A stretch of 64,000 nt of DNA, taken from assembly GCA_001072465.1 (NCBI GenBank), contig JVKM01000042.1, positions 62,242 to 126,241 of the forward strand, written 5' to 3'. The stretch comes from Xylanimonas cellulosilytica (GTDB lineage Bacteria > Actinomycetota > Actinomycetes > Actinomycetales > Actinomycetaceae). The position numbers were made by a program, and so were the translations under genes. Shown in pieces: positions 53,898 through 64,000 of the stretch (within the stretch, counting starts at the first letter, position 1; each line of letters begins with the position of its first letter). Below the pieces are notes generated by a model, which saw only the letters and a list, made by a program, of their open reading frames with translations, did not search any database and had not been told where the DNA came from.

Positions 53898-55376
53898 TCA
53901 GCCCTGGGCCTGGACGGCGGTCAGGGCGACGGTGTTGACGATGTCTTCGACGAGGGCGCCGCGCGACAGGTCGTTGACGGGCTTGTTAAGACCCTGCAGG
54001 ACGGGGCCAACGGCGAGCGCGCCGGAGGAGCGCTGGACCGCCTTGTAGCCGATGTTTCCGGCTTCCAGCGAGGGGAAGACGAAGACGGTGGCCTTGCCGG
54101 CGACCTCGGAGCCGGGCAGCTTGGTGGCGGCGACGGCCTCGTCCACGGCTGCGTCGAACTGAATGGGGCCTTCGATGGCCAGCTCGGGGGCCTTCTCGCG
54201 GGCGAGGCGGGTGGCCTCGACGACGATGTCGACGTCCGGGCCGGACCCGGAGGTGCCGGTCGAGTAGGAGAGCATGGCGACGCGCGGGGTGACGCCGAAC
54301 TGGGCGGCGGTGCGCGCGGAGGTCACGGCGATGTCGGCCAGCTGCTCGGCGGTGGGGTTGGGGTTGACGGCGCAGTCGCCGAAGGCCCATACGCGGTCCT
54401 TCATCGCCATGAGGAAGATGGAGGAGACGACGGAGACGCCGGGGGCGGTCTTGATGATCTGGAAGGAGGGGACGATCGTGTGCGCGGTCGTGTGGGCAGC
54501 GCCCGAGACCATGCCGTCGGCGTCGCCCATGTGGACCATCATGGTGCCGAAGTAGGACACGTCGGTGACCTTCTCGCGGGCCTGCTCGAGGGTGACGCCC
54601 TTCTTGGCGCGCAGGCGCGCGAACTCCTCGGCGTAGCGCTCGAGGTAGGCGGGATCGTTCACGGAGACGACCTGGGCGGCGCTCAGGTCGAGGCCGAGCT
54701 CGCCGGCGCGCTTGGCGACGTAGTCGGCGTCGCCCACGAAGGTGATGTCGGCGATGCCGGCGGCGAGGACCTGGGCGGCGGCCTGCAGGACGCGGTCGTC
54801 GTCGGGTTCGGGCAGGACGATGCGCTTGCGCTCGGCGCGGGCGCGCTCGATGAGGTCCGCCTGGAAGGCGAGCGGGGTGACCGCGGTGGGGGCGGCGGTG
54901 GCGCGCAGCGTGGCTGCGGCCTCGTCGCCCAGCGGCAGGGTCAGGACGGGGATGTCGGCCTCGACTGCGGGAGCGCCACCGGTCAGGACGACGGCGACGA
55001 CGGATGCGGCAGCGGCCTTGGCGCGCAGGCGAGCGGCAGCGATCTCTTCGGCGAGCAGCTCGGCGCTGGCGCCCTCGGCGTCGAAGGCGAGGACGACGCC
55101 GGCGCGGGTGGAGGCGGCGAGGTTTAGGTTCCAGGCCACGTGGTCGAAGGCGCGGTTCGAGGCCTCACGGGCGGGTGCGATGAGCGCGTCGTCGCCGGCG
55201 GCGCGGACGGCTTCGACCGCGGCGGGCAGAGCGGAAGCGGGACGGAGGGCGGCGTCGGTAGCCGTCGTGCCGGCCAGGGCGTCGACGGTGGCGACGCCGA
55301 GAACGCGGGCCAGCTCGTCAGTAGCGAGGGCGGCTGCCTCCGACGAACCGGGGGCGACGACAATAAAGCGGGACAC
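53898..55376 (-). CDS. pta: Phosphate acetyltransferase
   Basis: Converts acetyl-CoA + phosphate to acetyl phosphate. The 492-residue protein has a C-terminal PTA domain (about residues 170-485: IVLPEPDDDRVLQAA, GMVSGAAHTTAHTI, MLSYSTGTSGSGPDVD) and a short, altered N-terminal domain (DRTGG-like region not clear), so it is between the 330- and 700-residue classes. I start at the GTG of VSRFIVVAPGS, preceded by AAAGGAGC, rather than 19 codons upstream. Confidence 0.94.
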   Translation of the reverse strand: MSRFIVVAPGSSEAAALATDELARVLGVATVDALAGTTATDAALRPASALPAAVEAVRAAGDDALIAPAREASNRAFDHVAWNLNLAASTRAGVVLAFDAEGASAELLAEEIAAARLRAKAAAASVVAVVLTGGAPAVEADIPVLTLPLGDEAAATLRATAAPTAVTPLAFQADLIERARAERKRIVLPEPDDDRVLQAAAQVLAAGIADITFVGDADYVAKRAGELGLDLSAAQVVSVNDPAYLERYAEEFARLRAKKGVTLEQAREKVTDVSYFGTMMVHMGDADGMVSGAAHTTAHTIVPSFQIIKTAPGVSVVSSIFLMAMKDRVWAFGDCAVNPNPTAEQLADIAVTSARTAAQFGVTPRVAMLSYSTGTSGSGPDVDIVVEATRLAREKAPELAIEGPIQFDAAVDEAVAATKLPGSEVAGKATVFVFPSLEAGNIGYKAVQRSSGALAVGPVLQGLNKPVNDLSRGALVEDIVNTVALTAVQAQG

Positions 55377-55551
55377 TCGAATGCTCCTTTGGTGCGAGAA
55401 ATATGTTGCGGGTCTCAGGGACCTTTGGACCAATACTAAACCCGCATGCCCCTTATTCCTATTCTTTTGAAAAGACGAGGCCGTGGTTGGCTTGGCGGGA
55501 CGCAGATGAGCGCGCGCATGATGACGAGCGCTCGTGCGATAGGGTAGGGGC

Positions 55552-55842
55552 GTGAATAATGAGGAAAAGACCGCGCGCGCACGAGTGGGTGCGTGGCTTG
55601 GCGCTGCCCTGAGTGCGCTCGGCGTTCTCGGCGTGATTGCGCTGGCCGTGAGCGATCACCGCCATCGCGCGGTCCTGCTCATGGTCGCTGTCCTCGTTGG
55701 CATGGGTGCTCTGCGTCTGTGGACGCCGGGACGGCCCTGGTTTGCGTCGCGAGCTCGTCTGATGGATGTCGCGGTGTACGTGATTCTCGCCGCGATTATT
55801 TGGTGGTTTGCCCCGTACGTCTCCACCCTGGCGGTGCGCTAA
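55552..55842 (+). CDS. DUF3017-like small membrane protein
   Basis: A 96-residue protein with a charged N-terminus and three hydrophobic segments (about residues 14-33, 38-56, 72-92), separated by LRLWTPGRPWFASRARLMD. The layout resembles the actinobacterial DUF3017 family. A GTG start follows AGGGTAGGGG. Function unknown; it stands alone before the symporter gene. Confidence 0.65.
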   Translation: MNNEEKTARARVGAWLGAALSALGVLGVIALAVSDHRHRAVLLMVAVLVGMGALRLWTPGRPWFASRARLMDVAVYVILAAIIWWFAPYVSTLAVR

Positions 55843-56011
55843 ATCCCCTGGGAACAGTGGTGTTGCGAGCGGTGGCCGGCCTGCGCGAGCACGACATTTC
55901 TTCCGTGATTTTTGCCGCATCTATCCCGAATCCTGGTTACCGCTTCAAGAATTCGTAAAGCTCGGGCATGCTATGAGCGACCCATCATCCCTAATTGTCA
56001 AGGTGAAACAC

Positions 56012-57343
56012 ATGCGCGAGTTCCTGCGTAAATCCGGAATCCTCGTGTGGGTGATCGCTGCGATCATCCTCGCGACCGTCCTCGGATCCGTCCGTATTGG
56101 CGGCGACCACCTGGTTCCCGTCGAGATCGGCCGTATTTTCGCGACCTTCTCGGCGATCTTCAGCCAGTTCCTGTCCTTCTCTATCCCGCTGATCATCATC
56201 GGCCTCGTGACCCCCGCTATCGCGGACCTGGGCCGAGGCGCGGGCAAGTGGCTGGGCATCACGACGGCGATCGCCTACGCGTCGACGATCTTCTCGGGCT
56301 TCCTCACCTACCTGGTGTGCGCGTCCCTGTTCCCGCGTCTCCTTGCGTCCACCCAGCTGGCCGATGTGGCCGAGCCGGGCAGCGCCCTGGAGTCCTACTT
56401 CACGATCGAAATGCCCGCGCCGCTGCAGGTGATGACGGCGCTGCTCCTGTCCTTCGTGGTGGGCCTGGGCCTGTCGATGGTCCCGCGCGGTGTGCTGCGT
56501 AAGGGCTTCATCGAGTTCCGCGCCATCATTACCCGTCTCATCGAGACGATCATCATTCCGCTGCTGCCGCTGCACATCTTCGGCATCTTCCTGAACCTGA
56601 CCTACACGGGCGAGGCCGCTTCGGTCATCCGCACGCTGGTGCGCGTGGTCATCGTGGTTCTGGTCCTCGAGGTCATCATCCTGCTGACCCAGTTCTGCTT
56701 CGCGGGCCTCGTCGCGCGTCGTAACCCCTTCAAGGCCATCGTTACGATGATGCCGGCCTACCTGACGGCTCTGGGCACCTCCTCGTCCGCGGCCACCATC
56801 CCGGTGACCCTGCGTCAGACGAAGAAGAACGGCGTGTCCGACGCGGTCGCGTCCTTCACGATTCCGCTGTGCGCGACGATCCACCTGGCTGGCTCGACCT
56901 CGAAGATCTTCTCCTTCGCGTTCGCCATCGTCCTGACCCAGGGCCTGTCGGTGAGCTCCCTGCAGTGGGTCGGCTTCATCTTCATGCTGGGCATCACGAT
57001 GGTCGCCGCCCCCGGCGTGCCCGGCGGCGCCATCATGGCGGCCACCGGCCTGCTGAGCTCCATGCTGGGCTTCAACGACGCCCAGGTCGCGCTCATGATC
57101 GCCACCTACATCGCCCTGGACTCCTTCGGTACCGCCACCAACGTGACGGGCGACGGCGCGATCGCGCTCATCGTGGACCGCATGGCCCACGGCTCGATCG
57201 GCAACGAGGGCGACCCGGAGAACGCTCGCGAGCTGGCGTTTGACGGCATGGCCTACCTGGACCGCGTCTCCGTCGAGGGCGTTGTCAGCCCCGAGGAGCT
57301 GGCCGAGTCCGCCGCCCGCAATAGCAGCGAAACTGTCGCCTAG
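56012..57343 (+). CDS. Dicarboxylate/amino-acid:cation symporter (DAACS family)
   Basis: A 443-residue secondary transporter with about eight helices and two re-entrant hairpins. The Ser-rich hairpin is GTSSSAATIPVTLRQTKK, and the second substrate/Na site includes CATIHLAGST and DSFGTATNVTGDGAIA. Glutamate/aspartate, C4-dicarboxylates or serine/threonine are all possible cargos. I prefer the ATG of MREFLRKSGIL, with AAGGTGAAA before it; an ATG 39 bp upstream is the alternative. Confidence 0.88.
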   Translation: MREFLRKSGILVWVIAAIILATVLGSVRIGGDHLVPVEIGRIFATFSAIFSQFLSFSIPLIIIGLVTPAIADLGRGAGKWLGITTAIAYASTIFSGFLTYLVCASLFPRLLASTQLADVAEPGSALESYFTIEMPAPLQVMTALLLSFVVGLGLSMVPRGVLRKGFIEFRAIITRLIETIIIPLLPLHIFGIFLNLTYTGEAASVIRTLVRVVIVVLVLEVIILLTQFCFAGLVARRNPFKAIVTMMPAYLTALGTSSSAATIPVTLRQTKKNGVSDAVASFTIPLCATIHLAGSTSKIFSFAFAIVLTQGLSVSSLQWVGFIFMLGITMVAAPGVPGGAIMAATGLLSSMLGFNDAQVALMIATYIALDSFGTATNVTGDGAIALIVDRMAHGSIGNEGDPENARELAFDGMAYLDRVSVEGVVSPEELAESAARNSSETVA

Positions 57344-57360
57344 CCTCCAGTGACTGCGTG

Positions 57361-57404
57361 AGCGCGCGCCCGCCGTTGTCGGCGGGCGCGCGCTTGTCGT
57401 TTCC
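57361..57404 (+). terminator. Terminator after the symporter gene
   Basis: AGCGCGCGCCCGCC, 6-nt loop and the exact complement, followed by TGTCGTTTC. Confidence 0.85.
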
Positions 57405-57515
57405 TCGGTAAATGGGAGTAAGGCCCTAGTAGCGGAGGCACAGGTCACGTAGAATAGGAAACGATAGGCACACTGGGCCTCGTGGCCCGCTCCGTCAACG
57501 AAAGATGGCAGAAAA

Positions 57516-59771
57516 ATGAGCACAGTTCGTATCGGTGTCCTCACGTCGGGCGGTGACGCCCAGGGAATGAACGCGGCTGTTCGAGCCGTCGTGCGTACGG
57601 CGCTGGCGCGTGGCGCGCAGCCCTACGCGATCTACGAAGGCTGGCAAGGTGCCTGCGTGGGTGGCGATTCCATTAAGAAGATGGAGTGGTCGGACGTGTC
57701 CTCGATCCTGGCCGAAGGCGGCACGGTGATCGGCACGGCTCGCAGTGCTGACTTCCGCACGTACGAGGGCCGCCACCGCGCGGCCGCGAACCTGCTCGAG
57801 CACGGCATCGATCACCTCGTCGTGATCGGTGGCGACGGCTCCCTGTCGGGTACGAACGAGTTCCGCGGCGAGTGGGCCCAGCACGTCGCCGAGCTGGCCG
57901 CCGAGGGCGTGATCTCGCCCGAGACCGCCGCCGAGCACCCCGAGCTCATCATCGTCGGCCTCGTCGGCTCGATCGACAACGACATGGTGGGCACCGACAT
58001 GACGATCGGCGCGGATACGGCGCTGCACCGCATCCTGGATGCCATCGACCAGCTGACCAGCACGGCGGCCTCGCACCAGCGCACCTTCGTCGTCGAGGTC
58101 ATGGGCCGCCACTGCGGCTACCTGCCCCTGATGGCGGCTGTCGCGGGCGGTGCCGACTACGTGTTTACGCCCGAGGATCCGGCGGGTCCGGGCTGGCAGG
58201 ATGACCTGGCCGAGCACCTGCGCCTCGGCCGTGAGGCCGGCCGCCGCGAGTCCATCGTCCTGGTGGCTGAGGGCGCGCATGACCGCGACGGCAACGAGCT
58301 GTCCACGCAGCTGATCGCCGACACGATCGAGGAACGTACGGGCGAGGATGCTCGCGTGACGATCCTCGGCCACGTTCAGCGCGGCGGCACTCCCTCGGCC
58401 TACGACCGTTGGATGTCCACGCTGCTGGGCTACGCGGCCGTCCAGGAGATCCTGGCGTCCTCGGCTGAGGATGAGCCCGTCATTCTGGGCGTGCGTCGCA
58501 ACCGCATCACCCGCATCCCCCTCATGAAGGCCGTCCACGACACCCGTGCCGTGAAGGACCTGATCGCGGCCGGCGACTACGCGGCGGCCCAGGCCTCGCG
58601 CGGCTCGTCCTTCTCGTCGATGGTGGGCATCAACCAGATTCTGTCCACGCCCCCGCAGCTCACCCCCGAGCCGACGGGCGAGATCAAGCGCGTTGCGATC
58701 CTGCACGCGGGCGGTCTGGCCCCCGGCATGAACACGGCTGCCCGCGTGGCCGTGCGCCTGGGTATCGCGCGCGGCTGGACGATGCTCGGTGTCGACGGCT
58801 CGTGGAGCGGTCTGGCGGATGACCGCGTGCGTGAACTGAGCTGGTCCGACGTGGAAGGCTGGGCCTTCAAGGGTGGCGCAGAGCTCGGGACGAAGCGCGA
58901 TATTCCGCCGGTCGAGCAGTTCTACGCGTTGGGTCGCGCCATTGAGCGCAACGAGATCGACGCCCTCCTGATTATCGGCGGCATGAACGCCTACCTGGGT
59001 GTCCACGCGATCACCTCGGAGAAGGACCGCTACCCGGCGTTCCAGATTCCGATGCTGCTCATCCCCGCCTCGATCGACAACAACCTGCCGGGCTGCGAGC
59101 TCGCGATCGGCACGGACACGGCGATTAACAATGCGACGTGGGCGATCGACCGCATCAAGGAGAGCGCGGCGGCCTCCAAGCGCTGCTTCATCGCCGAGAC
59201 GATGGGGCGCCGCTGCGGCTACCTGACTCTCATGAGCGCCCTGTCGAGCGGCGCGGAGTACATGTACATCAACGAGGAGTCCCCCTCCCTCGAGCAGATC
59301 GCCGCGGACGCCGATCGGATGGTCGCCTCCTTCAAGTCCGGCCGACGCCTGTTCCTGACACTCCTCAACGAGTCGGCGTCCCAGTACTACGACCGCGAGT
59401 TCCTAGCCGACGTGTTCAACGCCGAATCCGAGGGCATCTACGACGTGCGGCACCAGGCCCTCGGCCACATGCAGCAGGGTGGCTCGCCCTCGCCGTACGA
59501 CCGCCTGCTCGCCACGCGCCTCGTGGCGCGCGCCTTCGAGCAGCTCCTCGATCAGTTCGATCGCGGCGACCGCGGCGCCTACTACATCGGCCAGGTCGGT
59601 AACGCCGTCGAGGCGCGCCCGGTCAAGAACATGTTCGACGACCTCGACATCGAGAATCGTCGTCCCTTCGTCCAGTGGTGGCGTGACCTCGTTCCCGTCC
59701 AGCGCATCGTGTCGCTGCAGAACCCGGGCATCGAGGCGACTCCGATCCCCATCGACGATCCGGTCGCCTGA
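57516..59771 (+). CDS. Double-domain, eukaryote-like 6-phosphofructokinase
   Basis: A 751-residue protein with two tandem PFK domains, about residues 3-385 and 395-740; bacterial PfkA is normally about 320 residues. The N-half is catalytic: LTSGGDAQGMNAAVR, GGDGSLSG with Gly at the ATP/PPi-deciding site, GSIDNDMVGTDMTIGADTALHR (catalytic Asp pair) and FVVEVMGRHCGYL. The C-half keeps the fold (ILHAGGLAPGMNTAAR, SIDNNLPGCELAIGTDT) but has GGMN for GGDG and N for the second Asp, so it is probably regulatory. This is the arrangement of animal and fungal PFK. It precedes pgi. Confidence 0.9.
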   Translation: MSTVRIGVLTSGGDAQGMNAAVRAVVRTALARGAQPYAIYEGWQGACVGGDSIKKMEWSDVSSILAEGGTVIGTARSADFRTYEGRHRAAANLLEHGIDHLVVIGGDGSLSGTNEFRGEWAQHVAELAAEGVISPETAAEHPELIIVGLVGSIDNDMVGTDMTIGADTALHRILDAIDQLTSTAASHQRTFVVEVMGRHCGYLPLMAAVAGGADYVFTPEDPAGPGWQDDLAEHLRLGREAGRRESIVLVAEGAHDRDGNELSTQLIADTIEERTGEDARVTILGHVQRGGTPSAYDRWMSTLLGYAAVQEILASSAEDEPVILGVRRNRITRIPLMKAVHDTRAVKDLIAAGDYAAAQASRGSSFSSMVGINQILSTPPQLTPEPTGEIKRVAILHAGGLAPGMNTAARVAVRLGIARGWTMLGVDGSWSGLADDRVRELSWSDVEGWAFKGGAELGTKRDIPPVEQFYALGRAIERNEIDALLIIGGMNAYLGVHAITSEKDRYPAFQIPMLLIPASIDNNLPGCELAIGTDTAINNATWAIDRIKESAAASKRCFIAETMGRRCGYLTLMSALSSGAEYMYINEESPSLEQIAADADRMVASFKSGRRLFLTLLNESASQYYDREFLADVFNAESEGIYDVRHQALGHMQQGGSPSPYDRLLATRLVARAFEQLLDQFDRGDRGAYYIGQVGNAVEARPVKNMFDDLDIENRRPFVQWWRDLVPVQRIVSLQNPGIEATPIPIDDPVA

Positions 59772-59792
59772 ACCTCGGGTCTTCTGACGGCG

Positions 59793-59838
59793 TACGAGGC
59801 CGTGGTTCCGTGAGCGCTCGCGGGCCACGGCCTCGTCG
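59793..59838 (+). terminator. Hairpin after pfk made of a motif pair
   Basis: ACGAGGCCGTGG (59794-59805) and CCACGGCCTCGT (59825-59836) form a 12-bp stem across 19 nt, then CGTTTC. The arms are the dispersed 13-mer in opposite orientations. Confidence 0.7.
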
Positions 59839-59923
59839 TTTCAGAAGCGAGAAACGAGGGTGACCAGGGGCGCAGACCCCGCTAAACTAAAGTGCGAACC
59901 AATCTCTACTGTCAGGAGACCCC

Positions 59924-61603
59924 ATGAGTGATATCCCCGTGATCGACCCGACGATGACCCCCGCGTGGGACACGCTCGACCAGCTGGCCGACAACTTCGA
60001 TCCCGACCTGCGCAAGCTGTTCGCGGACGACCCCAACCGCACCCAGACTTTCACCTTCGATGCTGCCGACCTGCATGTCGACCTGTCGAAGAACCTCGTG
60101 TGCCCCACGCTGGTGGGCCACCTCCTCGCCCTTGCTGAGCAGACCGGCGTCCTGGAGCTGCGCGACCGCATGTACGCGGGCGAGCACATCAACGTCACCG
60201 AGGACCGCGCCGTCCTGCACACCGCGCTGCGCCGCCCCGCGACCGACTCCCTGACGGTCGACGGCCAGGACGCGATCGCCGACGTCCACGAGGTCCTCGA
60301 GAAGGTCTACGCCTTCGCCCGCCGCGTCCGCTCCGGCGAGTGGGTCGGCATCACCGGCAAGCCCGTCAAGACCGTCGTCAACGTCGGCATCGGCGGCTCC
60401 GACCTGGGCCCCGTCATGGCGTACGAGGCCCTCAAGCCCTACGTCCAGGAGGGCCTGGAGTGCCGCTTTATCTCCAACATTGACCCCACTGACGCGGGCG
60501 AGACCACGAAGGACCTGGACCCCGAGACGACCCTCGTGATCGTGGCGTCCAAGACCTTCACGACGCTCGAGACCATCACGAACGCCAAGGTCGTGCGCGC
60601 CTGGCTGCTGGACGGTCTGCGTGAGCGCGGCATCGTCACCGACGAGGCCTCCGAGAAGGAAGCGATCGCCAAGCACTTCGTCGCCGTGTCCACCGCCCTG
60701 GACAAGGTCGCCGAGTTCGGCATCGACCCGGCCAACGCCTTCGGCTTCTGGAGCTGGGTGGGCGGCCGCTACTCCGTGGATTCCGCCGTGGGCACCTCCC
60801 TGGCCGTCGCGATTGGCCCCGAGGGCTTTGCCGACTTCCTCGCCGGCTTCCACGCGATGGACCGTCACTTCGCCGAGGCTGCGCCCGAGAAGAACGTGCC
60901 CCTGCTGATGGGCCTGCTCAACGTGTGGTACTCGAACTTCCTGGGCGCCGACACGCACGCCGTCCTGCCCTACTCCCAGTACCTGCACCGCTTCCCCGCG
61001 TACCTGCAGCAGCTGACCATGGAATCCAACGGCAAGTCCGTGCGCCGCGACGGCAGCCCCGTCACCTACGAGACCGGCGAGGTCTTCTGGGGCGAGCCCG
61101 GCACCAACGGCCAGCACGCCTTCTACCAGCTGATCCACCAGGGCACCCGCATGGTTCCCGCCGACTTCATTGCCTTCGCGAACCCGACGTGGGCGCTGGG
61201 CGACGGCGACGCCGACATGCACGAGCTGTTCCTGTCGAACTTCTTCGCGCAGACCAAGGCCCTGGCGTTCGGCAAGACCAGCGAAGAGGTGCGCGCCGAG
61301 GGTACGCCCGAGGCCATCGTCTCCGCCCGCGTGTTCACCGGCAACCGTCCCACGACCTCGATCATGGCCCCCGCCCTGACCCCCTCGGTCCTGGGCCAGC
61401 TGATCGCCCTGTACGAGCACATCACCTTCGTGGAGGGTGCCGTGTGGGGCATCGACTCCTTCGACCAGTGGGGTGTTGAGCTGGGCAAGGTCCTGGCCAA
61501 GCAGATCCTCCCCGCCATCGAGGGCTCCTCCGAGGCCCTGGACGCGCAGGATCAGTCGACCCGCGCTCTCATCGAGTACTACCGTGCGAATCGCACGAAG
61601 TAA
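59924..61603 (+). CDS. pgi: Glucose-6-phosphate isomerase
   Basis: Interconverts glucose 6-phosphate and fructose 6-phosphate. The 559-residue protein has [17 protein letters not shown] (SIS signature), [24 protein letters not shown], the catalytic Glu region MESNGKSV and the C-terminal [20 protein letters not shown] precedes the ATG. With the upstream PFK it forms the top of glycolysis. Confidence 0.97.
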   Translation: MSDIPVIDPTMTPAWDTLDQLADNFDPDLRKLFADDPNRTQTFTFDAADLHVDLSKNLVCPTLVGHLLALAEQTGVLELRDRMYAGEHINVTEDRAVLHTALRRPATDSLTVDGQDAIADVHEVLEKVYAFARRVRSGEWVGITGKPVKTVVNVGIGGSDLGPVMAYEALKPYVQEGLECRFISNIDPTDAGETTKDLDPETTLVIVASKTFTTLETITNAKVVRAWLLDGLRERGIVTDEASEKEAIAKHFVAVSTALDKVAEFGIDPANAFGFWSWVGGRYSVDSAVGTSLAVAIGPEGFADFLAGFHAMDRHFAEAAPEKNVPLLMGLLNVWYSNFLGADTHAVLPYSQYLHRFPAYLQQLTMESNGKSVRRDGSPVTYETGEVFWGEPGTNGQHAFYQLIHQGTRMVPADFIAFANPTWALGDGDADMHELFLSNFFAQTKALAFGKTSEEVRAEGTPEAIVSARVFTGNRPTTSIMAPALTPSVLGQLIALYEHITFVEGAVWGIDSFDQWGVELGKVLAKQILPAIEGSSEALDAQDQSTRALIEYYRANRTK

Positions 61604-61620
61604 TCGCATCTGAGCTGTGC

Positions 61621-61652
61621 TCGGGGGCCGCGCCGTGAGGTGCGGCCCCCGA
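61621..61652 (+). terminator. Hairpin after pgi
   Basis: TCGGGGGCCGC and GCGGCCCCCGA form a perfect 11-bp stem with a 10-nt loop. There is no T-tract; it lies between converging genes and may serve both. Confidence 0.6.
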
Positions 61653-61723
61653 CGTGTATCTGGGTGAGGCGGTAGGAGCATGAAGCTCCCGCCGCCTCGC
61701 TGTTTGTGGGGGTGAAGTGCCGC

Positions 61724-62755
61724 TTAGTGCTCGATGTGCTCGTGGCTCGCGTGCTCGGGGCATTCGAGCTGGAACGTGGAGTGCGCGATGGGGAAGTGGT
61801 GGCACGCGCATTCGCCCAGCTCGTGGATGATGCGGTCGCGCGAAGGCCCGTCGGCCTCGTGCGTGACGGTGACGTGCGCGGTGACGGTGACGAGGTGCGA
61901 GGACACGGCGGCCACGTGCAGGTCGTGCACGTCGAGCACGCCGTCGACGCCCAGCATGTGCGCGCGCAGCTTGGCCACGTCCACGTTGGCGGGTGCCTGC
62001 TCCATGAGGATCGCGACAGAGCGGCGCAGGAGGGTGAGCGCTCGCGGCGCCATGAGGACGGCGATGAGCAGCGAGGCGATCGCGTCGGCGCGGGTCCACC
62101 CGAAGGCCCACTCGGCACCGGCGGCGACAATGACCGCGAGGGAGCCGAGCGCGTCGTTCGCGACCTCCAGGAACGCGGCCTTCATATTGAGGTTCGAGTC
62201 GCGCCCGCCCGCGAGGATCGCCAACGACACGACGTTTGCTACCAGGCCGATGACGCCGACGAGGAGCATCGGGCCGGCCTCGACCTCGGGCGGGGATACC
62301 AGGCGCCACGCGCCCTCCCACGCGACCATGACGCAGATGACGAGGAGCATGCCGGCCTGCAGGGCGGCGGCCAGTACCTCGGAGCGCGCCCACCCCCACG
62401 TGTGCTTCTCGTCGCGCGGGCGGCGCATGAGGCGCGCGGCGATCAGTGCGATGACGAGTCCGGAGGCGTCCACGACCATGTGCCCCGCGTCCGCCGCCAG
62501 CGACAGGGAACCGGACCAGAAGGCGCCGAGCAGCTCGGCGACAACGACGGCACCCGTGACCGCGAGTGCCCACCCCAGGCGCTTGGTCGAGGCCCCCGCG
62601 TGGGAATGATCGTGGGAGTGCGCGCCGTGCTCGTCGCCCGGGGAGTGCGCGTGATCGTGGGAGTGAGCCACGGCCTCGTCGACGTGGGACGAGGCGGGGG
62701 CTGATTCTCGTGGGGACCCGGCGCTGGGGGCGGGGCTGGGACGATTGTCGGACAT
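61724..62755 (-). CDS. Cation diffusion facilitator (Zn/Co/Cd exporter, CzcD type)
   Basis: A 343-residue CDF transporter. The His-rich N-terminus (VAHSHDHAHSPGDEHGAH, about residues 28-52) binds metal. Six helices follow, with H-x3-D in ADAGHMVVDASG and N-x3-D in EVANDALGS forming the transport site, then a C-terminal cytoplasmic domain with further His (HHFPIAHSTFQLECPEHASHEHIEH). It exports zinc or related ions from the cell. I start at MSDNRPSPAP; upstream codons overlap the mdh promoter region. Confidence 0.94.
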   Translation of the reverse strand: MSDNRPSPAPSAGSPRESAPASSHVDEAVAHSHDHAHSPGDEHGAHSHDHSHAGASTKRLGWALAVTGAVVVAELLGAFWSGSLSLAADAGHMVVDASGLVIALIAARLMRRPRDEKHTWGWARSEVLAAALQAGMLLVICVMVAWEGAWRLVSPPEVEAGPMLLVGVIGLVANVVSLAILAGGRDSNLNMKAAFLEVANDALGSLAVIVAAGAEWAFGWTRADAIASLLIAVLMAPRALTLLRRSVAILMEQAPANVDVAKLRAHMLGVDGVLDVHDLHVAAVSSHLVTVTAHVTVTHEADGPSRDRIIHELGECACHHFPIAHSTFQLECPEHASHEHIEH

Positions 62756-62870
62756 GCCCCTACTGTACGTGTCGAATGGGCTCTGTGTGGAGACCTCCGA
62801 CTGGTTGGTATGTCGCAGATCACTGTGTGGCTGTCTCTTCTTGGGACTGGGTGCCCGGGTCTGAGTGTGA

Positions 62871-63947
<1,077 letters not shown>

Positions 63948-64000
63948 GGCTACCGCCCTCGTGGCGGTTGGTGGGAAGGGCGCGCGCCCGGCTGATTGGC

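Noticed and set aside
52932..55127. A 731-residue plus-strand open frame opposite ackA and pta
   Set aside because: It crosses two well-supported minus-strand genes and their spacer, is Gly/Val/Asp-rich without any motif, and so is a third-position GC artefact.

Overview
The window is one contiguous piece of a high-GC actinobacterial chromosome, most like the Actinomycetaceae (Actinomyces/Schaalia; this is inference, no database was searched). The reasons are strong GC bias at third codon positions, a WhiB3/WhiD-type regulator, a b558-type sdhCAB operon, GuaB3 next to GuaB, an IdeR/DtxR-like iron box, many 4-bp ATGA/GTGA gene overlaps, and two surface proteins with LAxTG sorting signals. Almost all of it is ordinary dense coding sequence: about 54 genes, no tRNA or rRNA, no prophage, no CRISPR array and no transposase that I can see.

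Layout. 0-8 kb: the end of alr, then tsaE-tsaB-rimI, an inserted sdhCAB operon and a small membrane protein, then tsaD, so the t6A-synthesis genes are split by succinate dehydrogenase. 8-15 kb (minus strand): an esterase overlapping an MprF-like aminoacyl-lipid synthase, a YbdK-type carboxylate-amine ligase and a THUMP-like methyltransferase. 15-21.7 kb: a lone groES under a CIRCE operator, a DsbA-like thiol oxidoreductase, whiB3-like, a MerR-type regulator, an AGE-family sugar epimerase, guaB and an FSA-type transaldolase. 21.7-22.7 kb: a gene-free, GC-poor, repeat-rich kilobase, the oddest stretch in the window. 22.7-24.7 kb: a DnaQ-like exonuclease and guaB3. 24.9-40.8 kb: a complete outside-to-inside route for nucleic-acid scavenging, made of a wall-anchored ExeM/NucH nuclease, a wall-anchored UshA-type 5'-nucleotidase, a BmpA-NupABC nucleoside transporter, cdd, deoA, a SorC/DeoR regulator, deoD, deoC and a phosphohexo/pentomutase. 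40.8-46.7 kb: a methyltransferase-cupin pair, an SdpI-like protein and an iron-siderophore ABC importer under an iron box. 46.8-52.5 kb: an NAD neighbourhood of nadE with its repressor gene nrtR, divergent from an SPFH protein and an NAD-kinase-like protein, then a sirtuin. 52.6-64 kb: central carbon metabolism, with ackA, pta, a dicarboxylate/amino-acid symporter, a double-domain eukaryote-like 6-phosphofructokinase, pgi, a CDF metal exporter and mdh.

Two signals stand out beyond the genes. First, the 13-mer GACGAGGCCGKGG occurs at least 16 times exactly. Copies are balanced between strands, enriched between genes and at protein termini, read in three different frames, and in places paired as inverted repeats in terminator-like hairpins. 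This is the pattern of a DNA-uptake-sequence family. Second, the 22.05-22.33 kb array has eight palindromic boxes at a 19-bp pitch, mirror-symmetric about its centre, followed by a second family of inverted repeats.
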